49,009 nucleotides of DNA from Flavipsychrobacter sp. (GCA_016786665.1 JAEUVZ010000042.1:1-49009); one strand, 5' to 3'; positions 1 through 8,639 are shown, counted from the stretch's first letter. Notes: generated by a model not told the origin, from the sequence alone. Translations and numbers: made by a program.

Positions 1-680
1 AGGCATTTGAAGCGCAGCAAGCCGGCGGGAAATTACTCCGCCAATCTATTGTACCCCATGCCCCCTATTCAGTATCACCCTCTCTGTTCCGGCTGATAAG
101 CGAACACAAACCACAATCACTTATCACCATTCACAACCAGGAAAGCGAAGCCGAAGATCAGTTCTACCGCAACAAAGAAGGCGCGGTCAACGACCTGCTC
201 TCAGTACTCAATATCAGCACCGGGTCTTTCCGGCCTTCCGGGAAATCATCCCTACAGACCTACACACCTTATTTCCAGAAAGACCACTCATTCATCTACG
301 TCCACAATACCTACACCGCCAATGAAGACGCCAGATTCGCGCATCGGCACTTCGCTCAAACTTGGTGGTGCCTTTGTCCTAATGCCAATCTGTACATAGA
401 AGGTCGCCTGCCCGACATCCCGATGCTTATGAGCGAACAACGAAACATCTGCATCGGCACCGACAGCCTCGCCTCCAACCATCAGCTATCCATCCTCTCC
501 GAACTCCAAACCATCAACAACCACTACCCCGAAATAGGCTGGGAAACTCTCCTCCGCTGGGCCACATCCAACGGCGCCAAAGCCCTCCGCATGAATGATA
601 TCATCGGCACCCTCACCCCCGGCACCGAGCCCGGCATTATCCACCTCACCCCCACAGGCACCTCCCACCGCATCGCATAA
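1..680 (+). CDS. amidohydrolase-family deaminase, C-terminal part (5' truncated by window)
   Basis: The reading frame is open from base 3 to the TAA at 678-680, so the N-terminal half of the gene lies outside the window. Visible motifs fit the metal-dependent amidohydrolase barrel: HAPYS near the start, an HNQE strand end, a VHN histidine and a GTDS aspartate, in the order seen in S-adenosylhomocysteine, guanine and aminofutalosine deaminases. Such enzymes deaminate a purine-type ring in the cytoplasm using one bound metal ion. I cannot decide the substrate: the N-terminal HxH metal site is not visible. An aminofutalosine deaminase of the futalosine menaquinone route is one option for this phylum, but this is inference. 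Codon third positions are strongly C-biased (ATC, CTC, ACC), unlike plus-strand genes to the right of 19 kb. A 49-bp tandem array follows within about 30 bases of the stop. Confidence 0.75.
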   Translation, partial: AFEAQQAGGKLLRQSIVPHAPYSVSPSLFRLISEHKPQSLITIHNQESEAEDQFYRNKEGAVNDLLSVLNISTGSFRPSGKSSLQTYTPYFQKDHSFIYVHNTYTANEDARFAHRHFAQTWWCLCPNANLYIEGRLPDIPMLMSEQRNICIGTDSLASNHQLSILSELQTINNHYPEIGWETLLRWATSNGAKALRMNDIIGTLTPGTEPGIIHLTPTGTSHRIA

Positions 681-711
681 CCAACTCACAACACGAGCCT
701 GTTTCTCGTTG

Positions 712-1091
712 CACTGCGAGGCACGAAGCAGTCTAACCACCTTCATTACACCCCTATTGTCACTGCGAGGCACGAAGCAGTCTAACCAGTTTCATTACAC
801 CCCTGTTGTCACTGCGAGGCACAAAGCAGTCTAACCAGTTTCATTACCCCCCTGTTGTCACTACGAGGCACGAAGCAGTCTAACCAGTTTCATTACCCCC
901 CTGTTGTCACTGCGAGGCACGAAGCAGTCTAACCAGCTTCATTACACCCCTGTTGTCACTGCGAGGCACGAAGCAGTCTAACCAGTTTCATTACACCCCT
1001 GTTGTCACTGCGAGGCACGAAGCAGTCTAACCAGTTTCATTACCCCCTGTTGTCACTGCGAGGCACGAAGCAGTCTAACCAGCTTCATTAC
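712..1091. repeat. 49-bp tandem repeat array, 8 copies
   Basis: Units start (at the CACTGCGAG core) at 712, 761, 810, 859, 908, 957, 1006 and 1054. The spacing is 49 bases six times and 48 once, and the last copy stops at about 1091. The whole period is conserved, with few substitutions, so there are no unique spacers. Each unit carries a TGCGAGGCACGAAGCAGTC core, followed by a TAACCAG and TTCATTAC segment. The same core, with two 3-base insertions, recurs as single copies in the repeat clusters at 5201-5244 and 13.8-14.9 kb. Short reading frames here are repeat translation, not genes. The array fills the gap between two convergent genes. Confidence 0.93.
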
Positions 1092-1152
1092 AACAGTACA
1101 AGTCACCGATAGCGCCAGAAGGGTTCAAGCAATCAAACCCATCCCCACATAC

Positions 1153-1178
1153 AAAGCCCCCTTTAGGGGGTTGGGGGC
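1153..1178. repeat. C-type hairpin repeat module
   Basis: An AAAGCCCCC, TTTAGGGGG, TTGGGGGC element. The inner part folds as CCCCCT/AGGGGG, or alternatively the outer GCCCCC pairs with GGGGGC. The same module is found at 5038-5066, 5154-5180, 5341-5367 and five places in 13.8-14.9 kb. It lies 28 bases from the kbl terminator. Confidence 0.85.
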
Positions 1179-1206
1179 AAACACACCCCACAAGCCCCCA
1201 AAAAAA

Positions 1207-1237
1207 AATAACGGACGGCCCAACGCCGTCCGTTATT
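1207..1237 (-). terminator. rho-independent terminator of the glycine C-acetyltransferase gene
   Basis: A perfect 13-bp stem (1207-1219 with 1225-1237) closes a CCAAC loop. Read on the minus strand it is followed by a run of T (complement of the A run 1201-1208). It sits 72 bases past the stop of the minus-strand gene ending at 1310. Confidence 0.9.
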
Positions 1238-1309
1238 CTATAAGTAAGCCGAATCAATGCCATCCTCGAATCCCTGCCCAAAAGCAGGTAAAGAATCCTG
1301 GCGCAAAAC

Positions 1310-2497
1310 CTATATCACTCCCAGCTCCTTGCCCACCTTCGTAAAGGCCGCTATCGCCTTATCCAGGTGTTCACGTTCATGCCCCGCAGATATCTGCACG
1401 CGTATACGCGCCTGACCTTTCGGCACTACCGGGAAGAAAAAGCCTATCACATAGATACCTTCTTCCAGCATCCGTGCAGCCATCTTTTGCGCCGTTACGG
1501 CATCATACAGCATCAGCGGACAGATAGGGTGTGTACCCGGTTTTATGTCAAAGCCCGCCTCCGTCATCTTACTGCGGAAGTACAGGGTATTCTCTTCCAG
1601 TTTATCCCGGAGCGCAGTGGTCTCGCTCAGCATATCCAGCACGGCTATAGTAGCGCCCACTATCGCCGGGGCAAGCGAATTAGAGAACAAATAAGGGCGG
1701 CTGCGCTGGCGAAGCATTTCTATTATTTCCCTCTTGCCACTCGTAAAGCCACCCGATGCGCCACCCAGCGCTTTGCCAAAGGTTCCGGTGATAATGTCTA
1801 TACGGTCCATTACACCACACAGCTCATGCACCCCGCGGCCTGTCTTGCCCATAAAGCCCGATGAATGGCTTTCATCCAGCATTACCAGCGCTCCGTATTT
1901 ATCGGCCAGGTCACATATCTTGTCCAGTTGTGCTATGGTGCCATCCATGGAGAAAACCGAATCCGTCACTATCAGTTTGGTGCGGGCGCCTTCCAGCTTC
2001 TTCAGCTCTTCTTCCAGCGCCGCCATGTCATTGTGTTTATACCGGGCGCGTTGTGCCTTGCACAGGCGCACGCCGTCTATTATCGAGGCGTGATTCAGCT
2101 CGTCCGAGATAATAGCATCCTGTTCACCCAGCAGTGGCTCAAACACACCGCCGTTGGCGTCAAAAGCAGCCACATACAGTATGGTATCTTCCAGCCCCAG
2201 GAACTTCGATACTTTTTCCTCCAGCTCTTTATGTATATCCTGCGTTCCGCAGATGAAGCGCACCGAGCTCATACCATACCCGCGCTGGTCAATCGCAGCA
2301 TGGGCGGCCTCTATGGTCTTCGGGTGAGACGACAAGCCCAGGTAGTTGTTCGCGCAGAAGTTCAGCACTTTCTTCCCGTTCACGGTTATCTCCGCTCCCT
2401 GTTCCGACTCAATGATACGCTCGGTTTTGTACAGCCCCGAGTCTTTTATTTCCTGCAGTTCCTGCTGTAGGCGTTGGTAAAATGCGTTACGCGACAT
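1310..2497 (-). CDS. kbl: glycine C-acetyltransferase (2-amino-3-ketobutyrate CoA ligase)
   Basis: A 395-residue PLP enzyme of the alpha-oxoamine synthase family. It interconverts 2-amino-3-oxobutyrate plus CoA with glycine plus acetyl-CoA in threonine breakdown. The KBL-type signatures are clear: CANNYLGLS near 48-56, FDANGGVFE at 112-120, [14 protein letters not shown] at 135-148, the DESH element (Asp208, His211) and the PLP lysine Lys242 in [10 protein letters not shown]. BioF, HemA and serine palmitoyltransferase are related, but the FDANGG and [11 protein letters not shown] blocks favour Kbl. The start at 2497 (MSRNAFYQ) is preferred over the upstream ATG at 2530 because the family begins about here. 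No threonine dehydrogenase gene is adjacent. The gene is divergent from the secreted protein starting at 2552, with a 54-base gap, and has its own terminator at 1207-1237. Confidence 0.93.
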   Translation of the reverse strand: MSRNAFYQRLQQELQEIKDSGLYKTERIIESEQGAEITVNGKKVLNFCANNYLGLSSHPKTIEAAHAAIDQRGYGMSSVRFICGTQDIHKELEEKVSKFLGLEDTILYVAAFDANGGVFEPLLGEQDAIISDELNHASIIDGVRLCKAQRARYKHNDMAALEEELKKLEGARTKLIVTDSVFSMDGTIAQLDKICDLADKYGALVMLDESHSSGFMGKTGRGVHELCGVMDRIDIITGTFGKALGGASGGFTSGKREIIEMLRQRSRPYLFSNSLAPAIVGATIAVLDMLSETTALRDKLEENTLYFRSKMTEAGFDIKPGTHPICPLMLYDAVTAQKMAARMLEEGIYVIGFFFPVVPKGQARIRVQISAGHEREHLDKAIAAFTKVGKELGVI

Positions 2498-2551
2498 CTG
2501 TTCACTAATTTTAGAGCAAATTAAGCCCAATCCGCCTATTTAACAATCTCT

Positions 2552-3325
2552 ATGTCTTTTTTCACATATTTTCGGCTGCAAGAAGCACTCATTTTGCGGT
2601 TCGTTTTTGTCTGGTTGTTTGTTTGTTTTACTGTTTCCGCCGCCGCGCAGAAGCTCACCGGCCGTATTACCGATAAGGAAACGGGAGCGCCGCTCTATTA
2701 CGTTACCGTTACCAACCTCGTGAGCCGTATCACGGTCTTTAGCGATGAGGAAGGCAATTATACCATCACCGCACGGCCGGGCGATAACATCTCCTTCAAC
2801 TATATGAGCCACAAAGCCCTGCAACTCCCCGCTCCTTTGGGTGTCGCTACCCTGCAGATGAATGTAGAGTTGCAACCCATCGCCTACGATCTCCAGGAAA
2901 CCGTCATTCGCCCCGGACTAACCAAGTATCAGCGCGACTCCGCAGAGCGCAAATCGCTCTACCAGCACCAGCTCTCCCGGCGCAGGGCCAGCATCATGAG
3001 CCCCTTTTCATTCGTAGCCGAGCAGTTCTCCCCCAAAGCCAGGCAACGAAAGCGCTTCAAAAGGAATTATTACAATTGGGAAGAAATGTCTTTTGTGGAC
3101 AGCCGCTACACACCAGACCTTACCTTTGCGCTCACAAAGCTGGGCGGCGACACGCTGGCACATTTTATGAATACATATCCTATGCCCTACGATTTTGCCC
3201 GTGCGGCTACCGAACTGGAACTCAAAATGTGGATACGGTACAATTACCGCGAGTACATGAAAGAAGAAAAATTCAACAACATACCGCACCTGGCAGATAC
3301 ACTCACGGGGCAATCACTACACTAA
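2552..3325 (+). CDS. secreted carboxypeptidase-regulatory-like domain protein, paralogue 1
   Basis: A 257-residue protein with an N-terminal signal peptide (hydrophobic stretch about 15-31, cleavage probably after SAAAQ) and then one CarboxypepD_reg-like beta-sandwich domain (about 34-110). The pattern is LTGRITDKETGAPLYYVTV ... DEEGNYTI, typical of the plug-proximal domain of TonB-dependent receptors and of free-standing surface proteins in Bacteroidota. The remainder (110-257) is basic and unrecognised. It includes a PFSFVAEQFS block, a YPMPYDFARAATELELKMW block and a tyrosine-rich tail. The next gene is a diverged copy with the same architecture, and its start codon overlaps this stop as TAATG, so the two are translationally coupled. 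The function is unknown; an envelope role is inferred from the signal peptide. Confidence 0.85.
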   Translation: MSFFTYFRLQEALILRFVFVWLFVCFTVSAAAQKLTGRITDKETGAPLYYVTVTNLVSRITVFSDEEGNYTITARPGDNISFNYMSHKALQLPAPLGVATLQMNVELQPIAYDLQETVIRPGLTKYQRDSAERKSLYQHQLSRRRASIMSPFSFVAEQFSPKARQRKRFKRNYYNWEEMSFVDSRYTPDLTFALTKLGGDTLAHFMNTYPMPYDFARAATELELKMWIRYNYREYMKEEKFNNIPHLADTLTGQSLH

Positions 3326-4032
3326 TGCGAATCATAGGTACCATACTGGCTTTTCTGTTTACCATCTGCGCACACGGGCAGATGGTGACGGGTAGTGTTA
3401 TTGAAGCCAAAACCTACGAGCCGGTCGGTGATGTACTGATAGCCAACAAACGGACCGGCGAGTCCGTTCGCTCCGACAGTGCGGGAAGGTATTCCATCAA
3501 CGCCATCGAAGGCGACTTGCTCCTCTATTATCGCCTCGGCTTTTACACCCGGCGCGAAAACGCGCGCATCACTCGCGGAGAGCTGCCAATGGTGGCGCTC
3601 ACGCAGTCCAATACATTGCAGGAGGTGGAAATAAAAGCCAGCACCTACCAGCTCGACTCCCTGGAGCGCAGCATTATATACCGAAAGCCGCTCAACGATG
3701 CCAACGAAAAGGTAGAGGCACACGTCGGATTCGGGATAGCCTTCTCCGGCCTTTTCGGCAAACTGGCCAGCATACTCACCGGCAGGGAAAAGCGCGTTCA
3801 GCGCTTCAAAAAGCAGTTCATCTCGGGCGAGCAGGAAAAGTTTATCGCTACCCGCTACAATATCCCCTTCGTCATGAAGGTCACTAAGTTGTCGGAGGAA
3901 GAAGCAGGTACATTCATTAATGCAAACCCCATCCCGTACGACTTCGTGCGCGCGGCCAGCGAGCTCGAACTGCAAATGTGGGTACACGATAGATTCGTGC
4001 AATATCAGGATAAAGCCAAAGAACAGCATTAA
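3325..4032 (+). CDS. secreted carboxypeptidase-regulatory-like domain protein, paralogue 2
   Basis: A 235-residue protein whose ATG overlaps the upstream stop by one base (TAATG at 3323-3327). A longer frame starting at 3076 lies inside the previous gene and is rejected. A signal peptide (about 1-19, ending in CAHGQ) precedes a CarboxypepD_reg-like domain (VTGSVIEAKTYEPVGDVLI ... DSAGRYSI, about 20-95). The C-terminal half keeps the paralogue's layout: a KRVQRFKKQF basic block, then NPIPYDFVRAASELELQMW, which mirrors the first copy. The conserved PYDF(A/V)RAA(T/S)ELEL(K/Q)MW element is the best handle for finding relatives. The function is unknown. It is co-directional with the reductase starting at 4060. 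Confidence 0.85.
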   Translation: MRIIGTILAFLFTICAHGQMVTGSVIEAKTYEPVGDVLIANKRTGESVRSDSAGRYSINAIEGDLLLYYRLGFYTRRENARITRGELPMVALTQSNTLQEVEIKASTYQLDSLERSIIYRKPLNDANEKVEAHVGFGIAFSGLFGKLASILTGREKRVQRFKKQFISGEQEKFIATRYNIPFVMKVTKLSEEEAGTFINANPIPYDFVRAASELELQMWVHDRFVQYQDKAKEQH

Positions 4033-4047
4033 GGCTCTGGGATTAGC

Positions 4048-4055
4048 TATATTTG
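4048..4055 (+). promoter_or_regulatory. possible TAnnTTTG promoter box before the reductase gene
   Basis: TATATTTG matches the Bacteroidota -7 consensus. It ends 4 bases before the ATG at 4060, which would make the message leaderless. No clear TTG -33 element is present, so this is weak. Confidence 0.3.
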
Positions 4056-4059
4056 CAGT

Positions 4060-4776
4060 ATGATACCCGCCTGGCAGCAAGGAACAGTTATTCGTATCGA
4101 GCAGGCAACGCACAATACACGGCGTTACTTTATTAGCCTGCCTGAAATAGACTCTTTCCATTTTAAGCCTGGCCAGTTCGTCACGCTCGATCTCCCCATT
4201 CATGAGCAGAAAAATAAGCGTTGGAGGAGTTATAGCATTGCTTCCGCCCCCGATGGCACCAACGTTATTGAGTTACTTATTTCCTACGTACCCGAGGGTG
4301 CGGGCACCAATTATATCTTCAACAATGTACACGTGGGCGATACGCTCACACTGCGCGGTCCGCAGGGTGTCTTCACCCTGCCCGAGACGATAGATACCGA
4401 CATCGTTATGATTTGCACGGGAACCGGCATTGCGCCATTCCGCAGCATGCTGCACTACATTCACCAGCAACAGCTCCCTCACAAAGAGCTCCACCTCATT
4501 TTCGGCACCCGTACACAGTCCGATCTGCTTTACCGGGATGAGCTCTCGCAGCTTCAGGCGTCATTTACCGGGTTCTCCTTCCACCCCACCCTTTCACGGG
4601 AAGACTGGGAAGGCAGGCAGGGATATGTTCACCACGTATACGAAGACCTCTACAAAGACAAACGCCCGGCATACTTTTTCCTCTGCGGATGGCGAATGAT
4701 GATAGACGAAGCCCGCCAGCGAATCCTGGATATGGGCTACGACAAAAAACAGATCCACCTCGAGCTTTACGGATAA
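4060..4776 (+). CDS. ferredoxin/flavodoxin--NADP+ reductase-like FAD oxidoreductase
   Basis: A 238-residue protein of the FNR-like superfamily. The N-terminal FAD-binding barrel (about 1-105) has the RxYS flavin motif as RSYS (56-59) and a GTNYIF segment. The C-terminal NAD(P)-binding domain has GTGIAPFRSM at 121-130 and a CGWRMM element near the end, the usual CG motif contacting the nicotinamide. There is no 2Fe-2S ferredoxin domain, so it needs a separate electron partner. It moves electrons between NAD(P)H and a small redox carrier in the cytoplasm. Phenol-hydroxylase and benzoate-dioxygenase reductases share the fold, so the exact partner is unknown. It lies 27 bases downstream of the paired secreted proteins, but a functional link is not evident. 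A repeat cluster starts shortly after its stop. Confidence 0.82.
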   Translation: MIPAWQQGTVIRIEQATHNTRRYFISLPEIDSFHFKPGQFVTLDLPIHEQKNKRWRSYSIASAPDGTNVIELLISYVPEGAGTNYIFNNVHVGDTLTLRGPQGVFTLPETIDTDIVMICTGTGIAPFRSMLHYIHQQQLPHKELHLIFGTRTQSDLLYRDELSQLQASFTGFSFHPTLSREDWEGRQGYVHHVYEDLYKDKRPAYFFLCGWRMMIDEARQRILDMGYDKKQIHLELYG

Positions 4777-4870
4777 CCCCCCACCTGTTGTCACTGCGGG
4801 AATCTATTGGGGTTCCCACAATCCTAAGGACAATGACGCCCGCGAACCACTCCCTGGCCGCACCACCCAA

Positions 4871-5367
4871 CCGTCCTTGCGAGCACAGCGAAGCAACCTC
4901 ACCCCACGTTCTTGCCCACCTACCCAGCCACACTTCCATATTCCCCCTTTGTGCGCCGGCCTTGTGCGTGAGCGAAGGGGGTTAGGGGGATGTCCTCACC
5001 CCACGTTCTTGCCCAGCCACCACACAAAAAAACAGAAAAGCCCCCTTCAGGGGGTTGGGGGCCGACCCAACATCAATCACCCCCACCGTCCTTGCGAGCG
5101 CAGCGAAGCAACCTCACCCCACGTTCTTGCCCAGCCACCACACAAAAAACCAGAAAGCCCCCTTTAGGGGGTTGGGGGCCCACCCCACACCACCCCCAAC
5201 CGTTGTCACTGCGAGGAGGCACGACGAAGCAGTCTAACCAGCTTAATTCAAACAAAACACAAGCAAATACCCCCAACCGTCCTTGCGAGCGCAGCGAAGC
5301 AACCTCACCCCACGTTCCTACCCAGCCACAAAAAAAACAGAAAGCCCCCTTCAGGGGGTTGGGGGCC
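4871..5367. repeat. modular intergenic repeat cluster (order B-D-C-B-C-A-B-C)
   Basis: This gap between convergent genes (4777-5452) is filled by four module types, all in one orientation. B modules (CCTTGCGAGCGCAGCGAAGC type) start at 4871, 5086 and 5277. One D module has an imperfect hairpin at 4943-4981 (CCCCCTTTG with CGAAGGGGG). C modules (CCCCC, TTCAGGGGG, TTGGGGG) lie at 5038-5066, 5154-5180 and 5341-5367. One A module (TGCGAGGAGGCACGACGAAGC) is at 5201-5244. A degenerate A-like stretch sits at about 4788-4840. Reading frames here translate into repeat peptides and are not genes. Confidence 0.9.
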
Positions 5368-5384
5368 GACCCAACACAAAAAAA

Positions 5385-5407
5385 ACGGCCGCTCAGTGAG
5401 CGGCCGT
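5385..5407 (-). terminator. rho-independent terminator of the T9SS surface protein gene
   Basis: A perfect 10-bp stem (5385-5394 with 5398-5407) closes a 3-base loop. On the minus strand it is followed by a run of eight T. It sits 45 bases past the stop of the gene ending at 5453. Confidence 0.92.
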
Positions 5408-5452
5408 CATTCTATTGGTGGTTTATTTAAAACAATCCAAACAAATCTTATC

Positions 5453-8440
5453 CTATCGCAGCAGCGTCACGTTACCCTGCTTATGCTCACTCCGTCCGTC
5501 CTTAAAGGTCACGTCTATCACATACACATATACGCCCTGCGGCTGGTCTACACCGTTAAACTTACCATCCCAGCCACGGCCTTCTATATTCGTTGTGCTG
5601 TATATCTCTTGCCCCCAGCGGTTATATATCAGGAACTTGAACGTTGTCACGCCCCTGGAGAGCCACTGCCTCGGGAAGAAGTAATCATTCATATTGTCAC
5701 CATCCGGAGTAAACGCGTTCGGAACATCTATGTAGCAATCCTTGCGCACCCACACGCTGTCGGTAGCAGAGCATTCTCCTATCGTCACCTTACCCATGTA
5801 CACACCCTGTCCCCTTACTACAAAGTTGAACGAGGTCTCTGGCTGCAGCACGTTATCATGGCGCCATTCCCAGGTAGCGCTGGCGTTGCCTGCGTTTATC
5901 AGGTCGTTCAGTATCAGCGGTTCAGAGTTCGGACACATAAAGGTATCCACACCCAGGTTTATTACCGGCTGAGGCAGCACCGTCAGCGTCAGTGTAGAGT
6001 CTACATCAGGGCACACGCGGCCGGTAGCTATTACATGCACGGGGTAGATGCCCGCCTGCTCATAAGAGTGGTCTATCTGGTGCCCGAAGGTCTGCGTAAC
6101 GATGCCGTCTCCAAAATCCCAGTTCACACCCGTGCTGCCGGTATCCGCATAGGTAGCGAATACGGTCACTTCCTCACCCGCGCATATCGGGTTACGGCTG
6201 AACGACATATGTATTTCAGTCAGTGAGTCTACACGTATGTACTTATACGCCGTATCCTTACAGCCTATAAAGTCCGTTATTACCAGCATTGCCATGTGGT
6301 CACCGGCACGGGGATATACCGAAGTAGCACTCGGCACGCTAAAGCCGTTGGTTTGGCCATTCCCGAAATCCCAATAGTACGATACCGGCGGCGTAGCCGT
6401 AGATGCATCCGTAAAGGTGATTTGCGTACCCTGGCAAATGGTATCCTCATCTACTGTAAAGTTCGCTACCAACGGATGGTCTATCACTACATCTATTACC
6501 GTGCTGTCGTAGCATACGCTGTCGCTGATTTCCAGCTTCACAGAGTAAGTACCCTGCTCCGCATATATATGTATGGGATTTTGCACCGAGTCTTTTCCTC
6601 CATCATCAAAGGTCCAGGTATAATCAAATGGATAAGCAGAACCCGAAGAGTTGTCAGTAAATACAATGGTATCTTCCGTACAGCCCGGCAACAGCGTATA
6701 GGTAAAGTCGGCTGTTATGGGTGGGTTTTGCAGCGTTACCGGTCCGGCGGGCGGAGAGGTACAGCTCATCAGCGTTACCGTAATGTTGGCATACACACCA
6801 GCGCCCAGGTTGGGGATGGTCAGTTCACCATTACCATTAGCACCTATCGGCCCCACCGTAAAGGGAACTGTGTTCACTGTATAATGCACTACATACGGCG
6901 AGTCGGCTATCAGCCCCGTCAGCACTATGAAACCGTCCATAGCACGGCACAGGCTGGGGTGGTTAGGCTGCACCTGGTCTATATCCGGCAGTGGGTCCAC
7001 CAGCGTTACAGGCCCTACAGTGTTAGAGGTACAGTTCGCCGTCGTTGCGCTGATGGTAGTATAGGTGCCTGCCGCCAGGTTGGGTATGGTTACTACACCA
7101 TTGCCATCTGCCGTCAGCGTCACCGTCGTCGGCACACCTTGAAACCAGTACGTTACGTCATAGGTCACACCGGCTATCAGTCCCGTCAGCCGTATAGCGC
7201 CGTCCGTCGCCTGGCAGAACGATGTAGCCACCGGCAACGCCTGGTCTATATTTACCGGCGGGTCATACAGGGGTATCGAGGGCCATATATTGCTCACGCA
7301 ACCCGCCGAGGAGATTACATAGAAGTTCGTATAGTTCCCTTCTACCAGTCCGGTTATCAGCAGCACGCCTTGGTTATTAGCCGTACCGGTCAGGGTAACC
7401 GGTTGGCCAAAGGGGTCCGTGTAGTGAATAGTGTACGTCAGCCCGGGGAAGAACCCGAATAGCGATATCGTTCCGTCCGAAGCTTCACACTGCGTGGGAT
7501 TGGTAGAGTCTACGTCAGTAATGTTGTATATCTGCTCCACCGTTACATGTATCGTGTCGGTCATGGTATCCTGGCACTGCGTTACCATCGCAACCAGTGT
7601 CTGGCTGCTGGTATAGCTGTAGAGGAAGTCATGCCCTGTACCCACCTGGAAACCACCGGAAAACCAGTAGATGGTAGCTGAGGAATCCGGTATCGGCGCA
7701 TGTGGTATAGAAGCCACGGTATAGTCGGTTGGGCCATTCGGGGTAAAGCGGTGGCTGCTGCCATAGGCCGTCCATTGGTTCGGCCAGTTCCTGCCGGGAA
7801 CCACGGTCGCATAGGTTCCGGTCGCGTCTTGCACGCCTTCTATCGCCATACCGCCATTCCAGGTACACAGCGCGCTCGATTGATTGATAACGTGCATGTC
7901 TATCTGGTTAGAGGTCTCATACAGTATTATCTGGAACGATGAGTAAAGGTTGTTGCACGAGTATAAAGGGGCGTGGCAGAACGACACCACAAAACGCCGG
8001 TTAGGAGCGGTACCCATCAGTGCATAGTCTATCGAGCCGCCACCTACGCTGGGGTCAATGTCAGAGTAGGGAGACATAATAGCGTTCAGGCACTGGGTAT
8101 TGCCCGGTATGCCCGGCCCGAATTCAAAGTTCCAGGGCGAAGGCGCGTTAGCGTTAAAAAGGTCAAAAGAAATAAAGCCGTTGGCCGATACTACGCACTG
8201 GGTATAGCTGACACCATAAAAGGTGAACGGAAAACCTATATTGATAATGCCCGAGTACACATCATCCTGGTTCAGGGGTATGGGTATGGGTACGCGTCCG
8301 TTGGTGTTGGCGTGTATATTAAATTGCGCTCCTTCGCAGATAGTTGTATCGTTGTTCACTATGTCTACCTGTGCCTGGGCGGCAAAGCTCCAACAAAATG
8401 CTAAAGTGAAAAATGGCTTTAAATATTTTTTCAGATTCAT
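5453..8440 (-). CDS. large T9SS-exported surface protein with three internal repeats, PKD domains and a type B sorting domain
   Basis: A 995-residue protein. The signal peptide is at about 1-23 (cleavage after AAQA). An unrecognised beta-rich region (55-240) contains a GFPFTFYG and VSANGFISF pattern. Three repeats of about 90 residues begin near 312, 402 and 491, each with a C-x-A-x-DG, LTGL, G(V/E)(V/L)(T/L)I and GxY block. At least three PKD-like domains span about 577-830 (WTFDDG, WDFGNG, WDFGDG). The end (about 905-995) is the gliding-motility-associated type B C-terminal domain (NAFTPDGDNMNDYF, IYNRWGQEIY, GWDGKFNG, QGVYVYVI). That domain routes the protein through the type IX secretion system to the cell surface or medium. 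The start at 8440 (MNLKKYLK) is chosen over the ATG at 8497 because it gives a normal signal peptide. PKD domains suggest binding or adhesion, but the ligand is unknown. Confidence 0.92.
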   Translation of the reverse strand: MNLKKYLKPFFTLAFCWSFAAQAQVDIVNNDTTICEGAQFNIHANTNGRVPIPIPLNQDDVYSGIINIGFPFTFYGVSYTQCVVSANGFISFDLFNANAPSPWNFEFGPGIPGNTQCLNAIMSPYSDIDPSVGGGSIDYALMGTAPNRRFVVSFCHAPLYSCNNLYSSFQIILYETSNQIDMHVINQSSALCTWNGGMAIEGVQDATGTYATVVPGRNWPNQWTAYGSSHRFTPNGPTDYTVASIPHAPIPDSSATIYWFSGGFQVGTGHDFLYSYTSSQTLVAMVTQCQDTMTDTIHVTVEQIYNITDVDSTNPTQCEASDGTISLFGFFPGLTYTIHYTDPFGQPVTLTGTANNQGVLLITGLVEGNYTNFYVISSAGCVSNIWPSIPLYDPPVNIDQALPVATSFCQATDGAIRLTGLIAGVTYDVTYWFQGVPTTVTLTADGNGVVTIPNLAAGTYTTISATTANCTSNTVGPVTLVDPLPDIDQVQPNHPSLCRAMDGFIVLTGLIADSPYVVHYTVNTVPFTVGPIGANGNGELTIPNLGAGVYANITVTLMSCTSPPAGPVTLQNPPITADFTYTLLPGCTEDTIVFTDNSSGSAYPFDYTWTFDDGGKDSVQNPIHIYAEQGTYSVKLEISDSVCYDSTVIDVVIDHPLVANFTVDEDTICQGTQITFTDASTATPPVSYYWDFGNGQTNGFSVPSATSVYPRAGDHMAMLVITDFIGCKDTAYKYIRVDSLTEIHMSFSRNPICAGEEVTVFATYADTGSTGVNWDFGDGIVTQTFGHQIDHSYEQAGIYPVHVIATGRVCPDVDSTLTLTVLPQPVINLGVDTFMCPNSEPLILNDLINAGNASATWEWRHDNVLQPETSFNFVVRGQGVYMGKVTIGECSATDSVWVRKDCYIDVPNAFTPDGDNMNDYFFPRQWLSRGVTTFKFLIYNRWGQEIYSTTNIEGRGWDGKFNGVDQPQGVYVYVIDVTFKDGRSEHKQGNVTLLR

Positions 8441-8639
8441 GACAATAAAAAGTATATACCTACGGCAAGCCGCATTTTCAATGTAGAAAATTAACAATTT
8501 CTTGCCACAATGCCAAAACCGGCCACGCCGGAAGGGGCATTGCGCGTCATAGTACAGACAGTTAAAATATAGAAAAGGTTTGCCGCTTTTTAACTCTTGC
8601 TAAATAGAACAAATGAGCAAAATCCCCAAAGCGACGCTG

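Noticed and set aside
712-1091. CRISPR-like array
   Set aside because: The full 49-bp period is conserved. There are no variable spacers and no cas genes nearby.
3076-3324. N-terminal extension of the second CarboxypepD paralogue
   Set aside because: It would overlap the first paralogue by 250 bases, and the ATG at 3325 begins a proper signal peptide.
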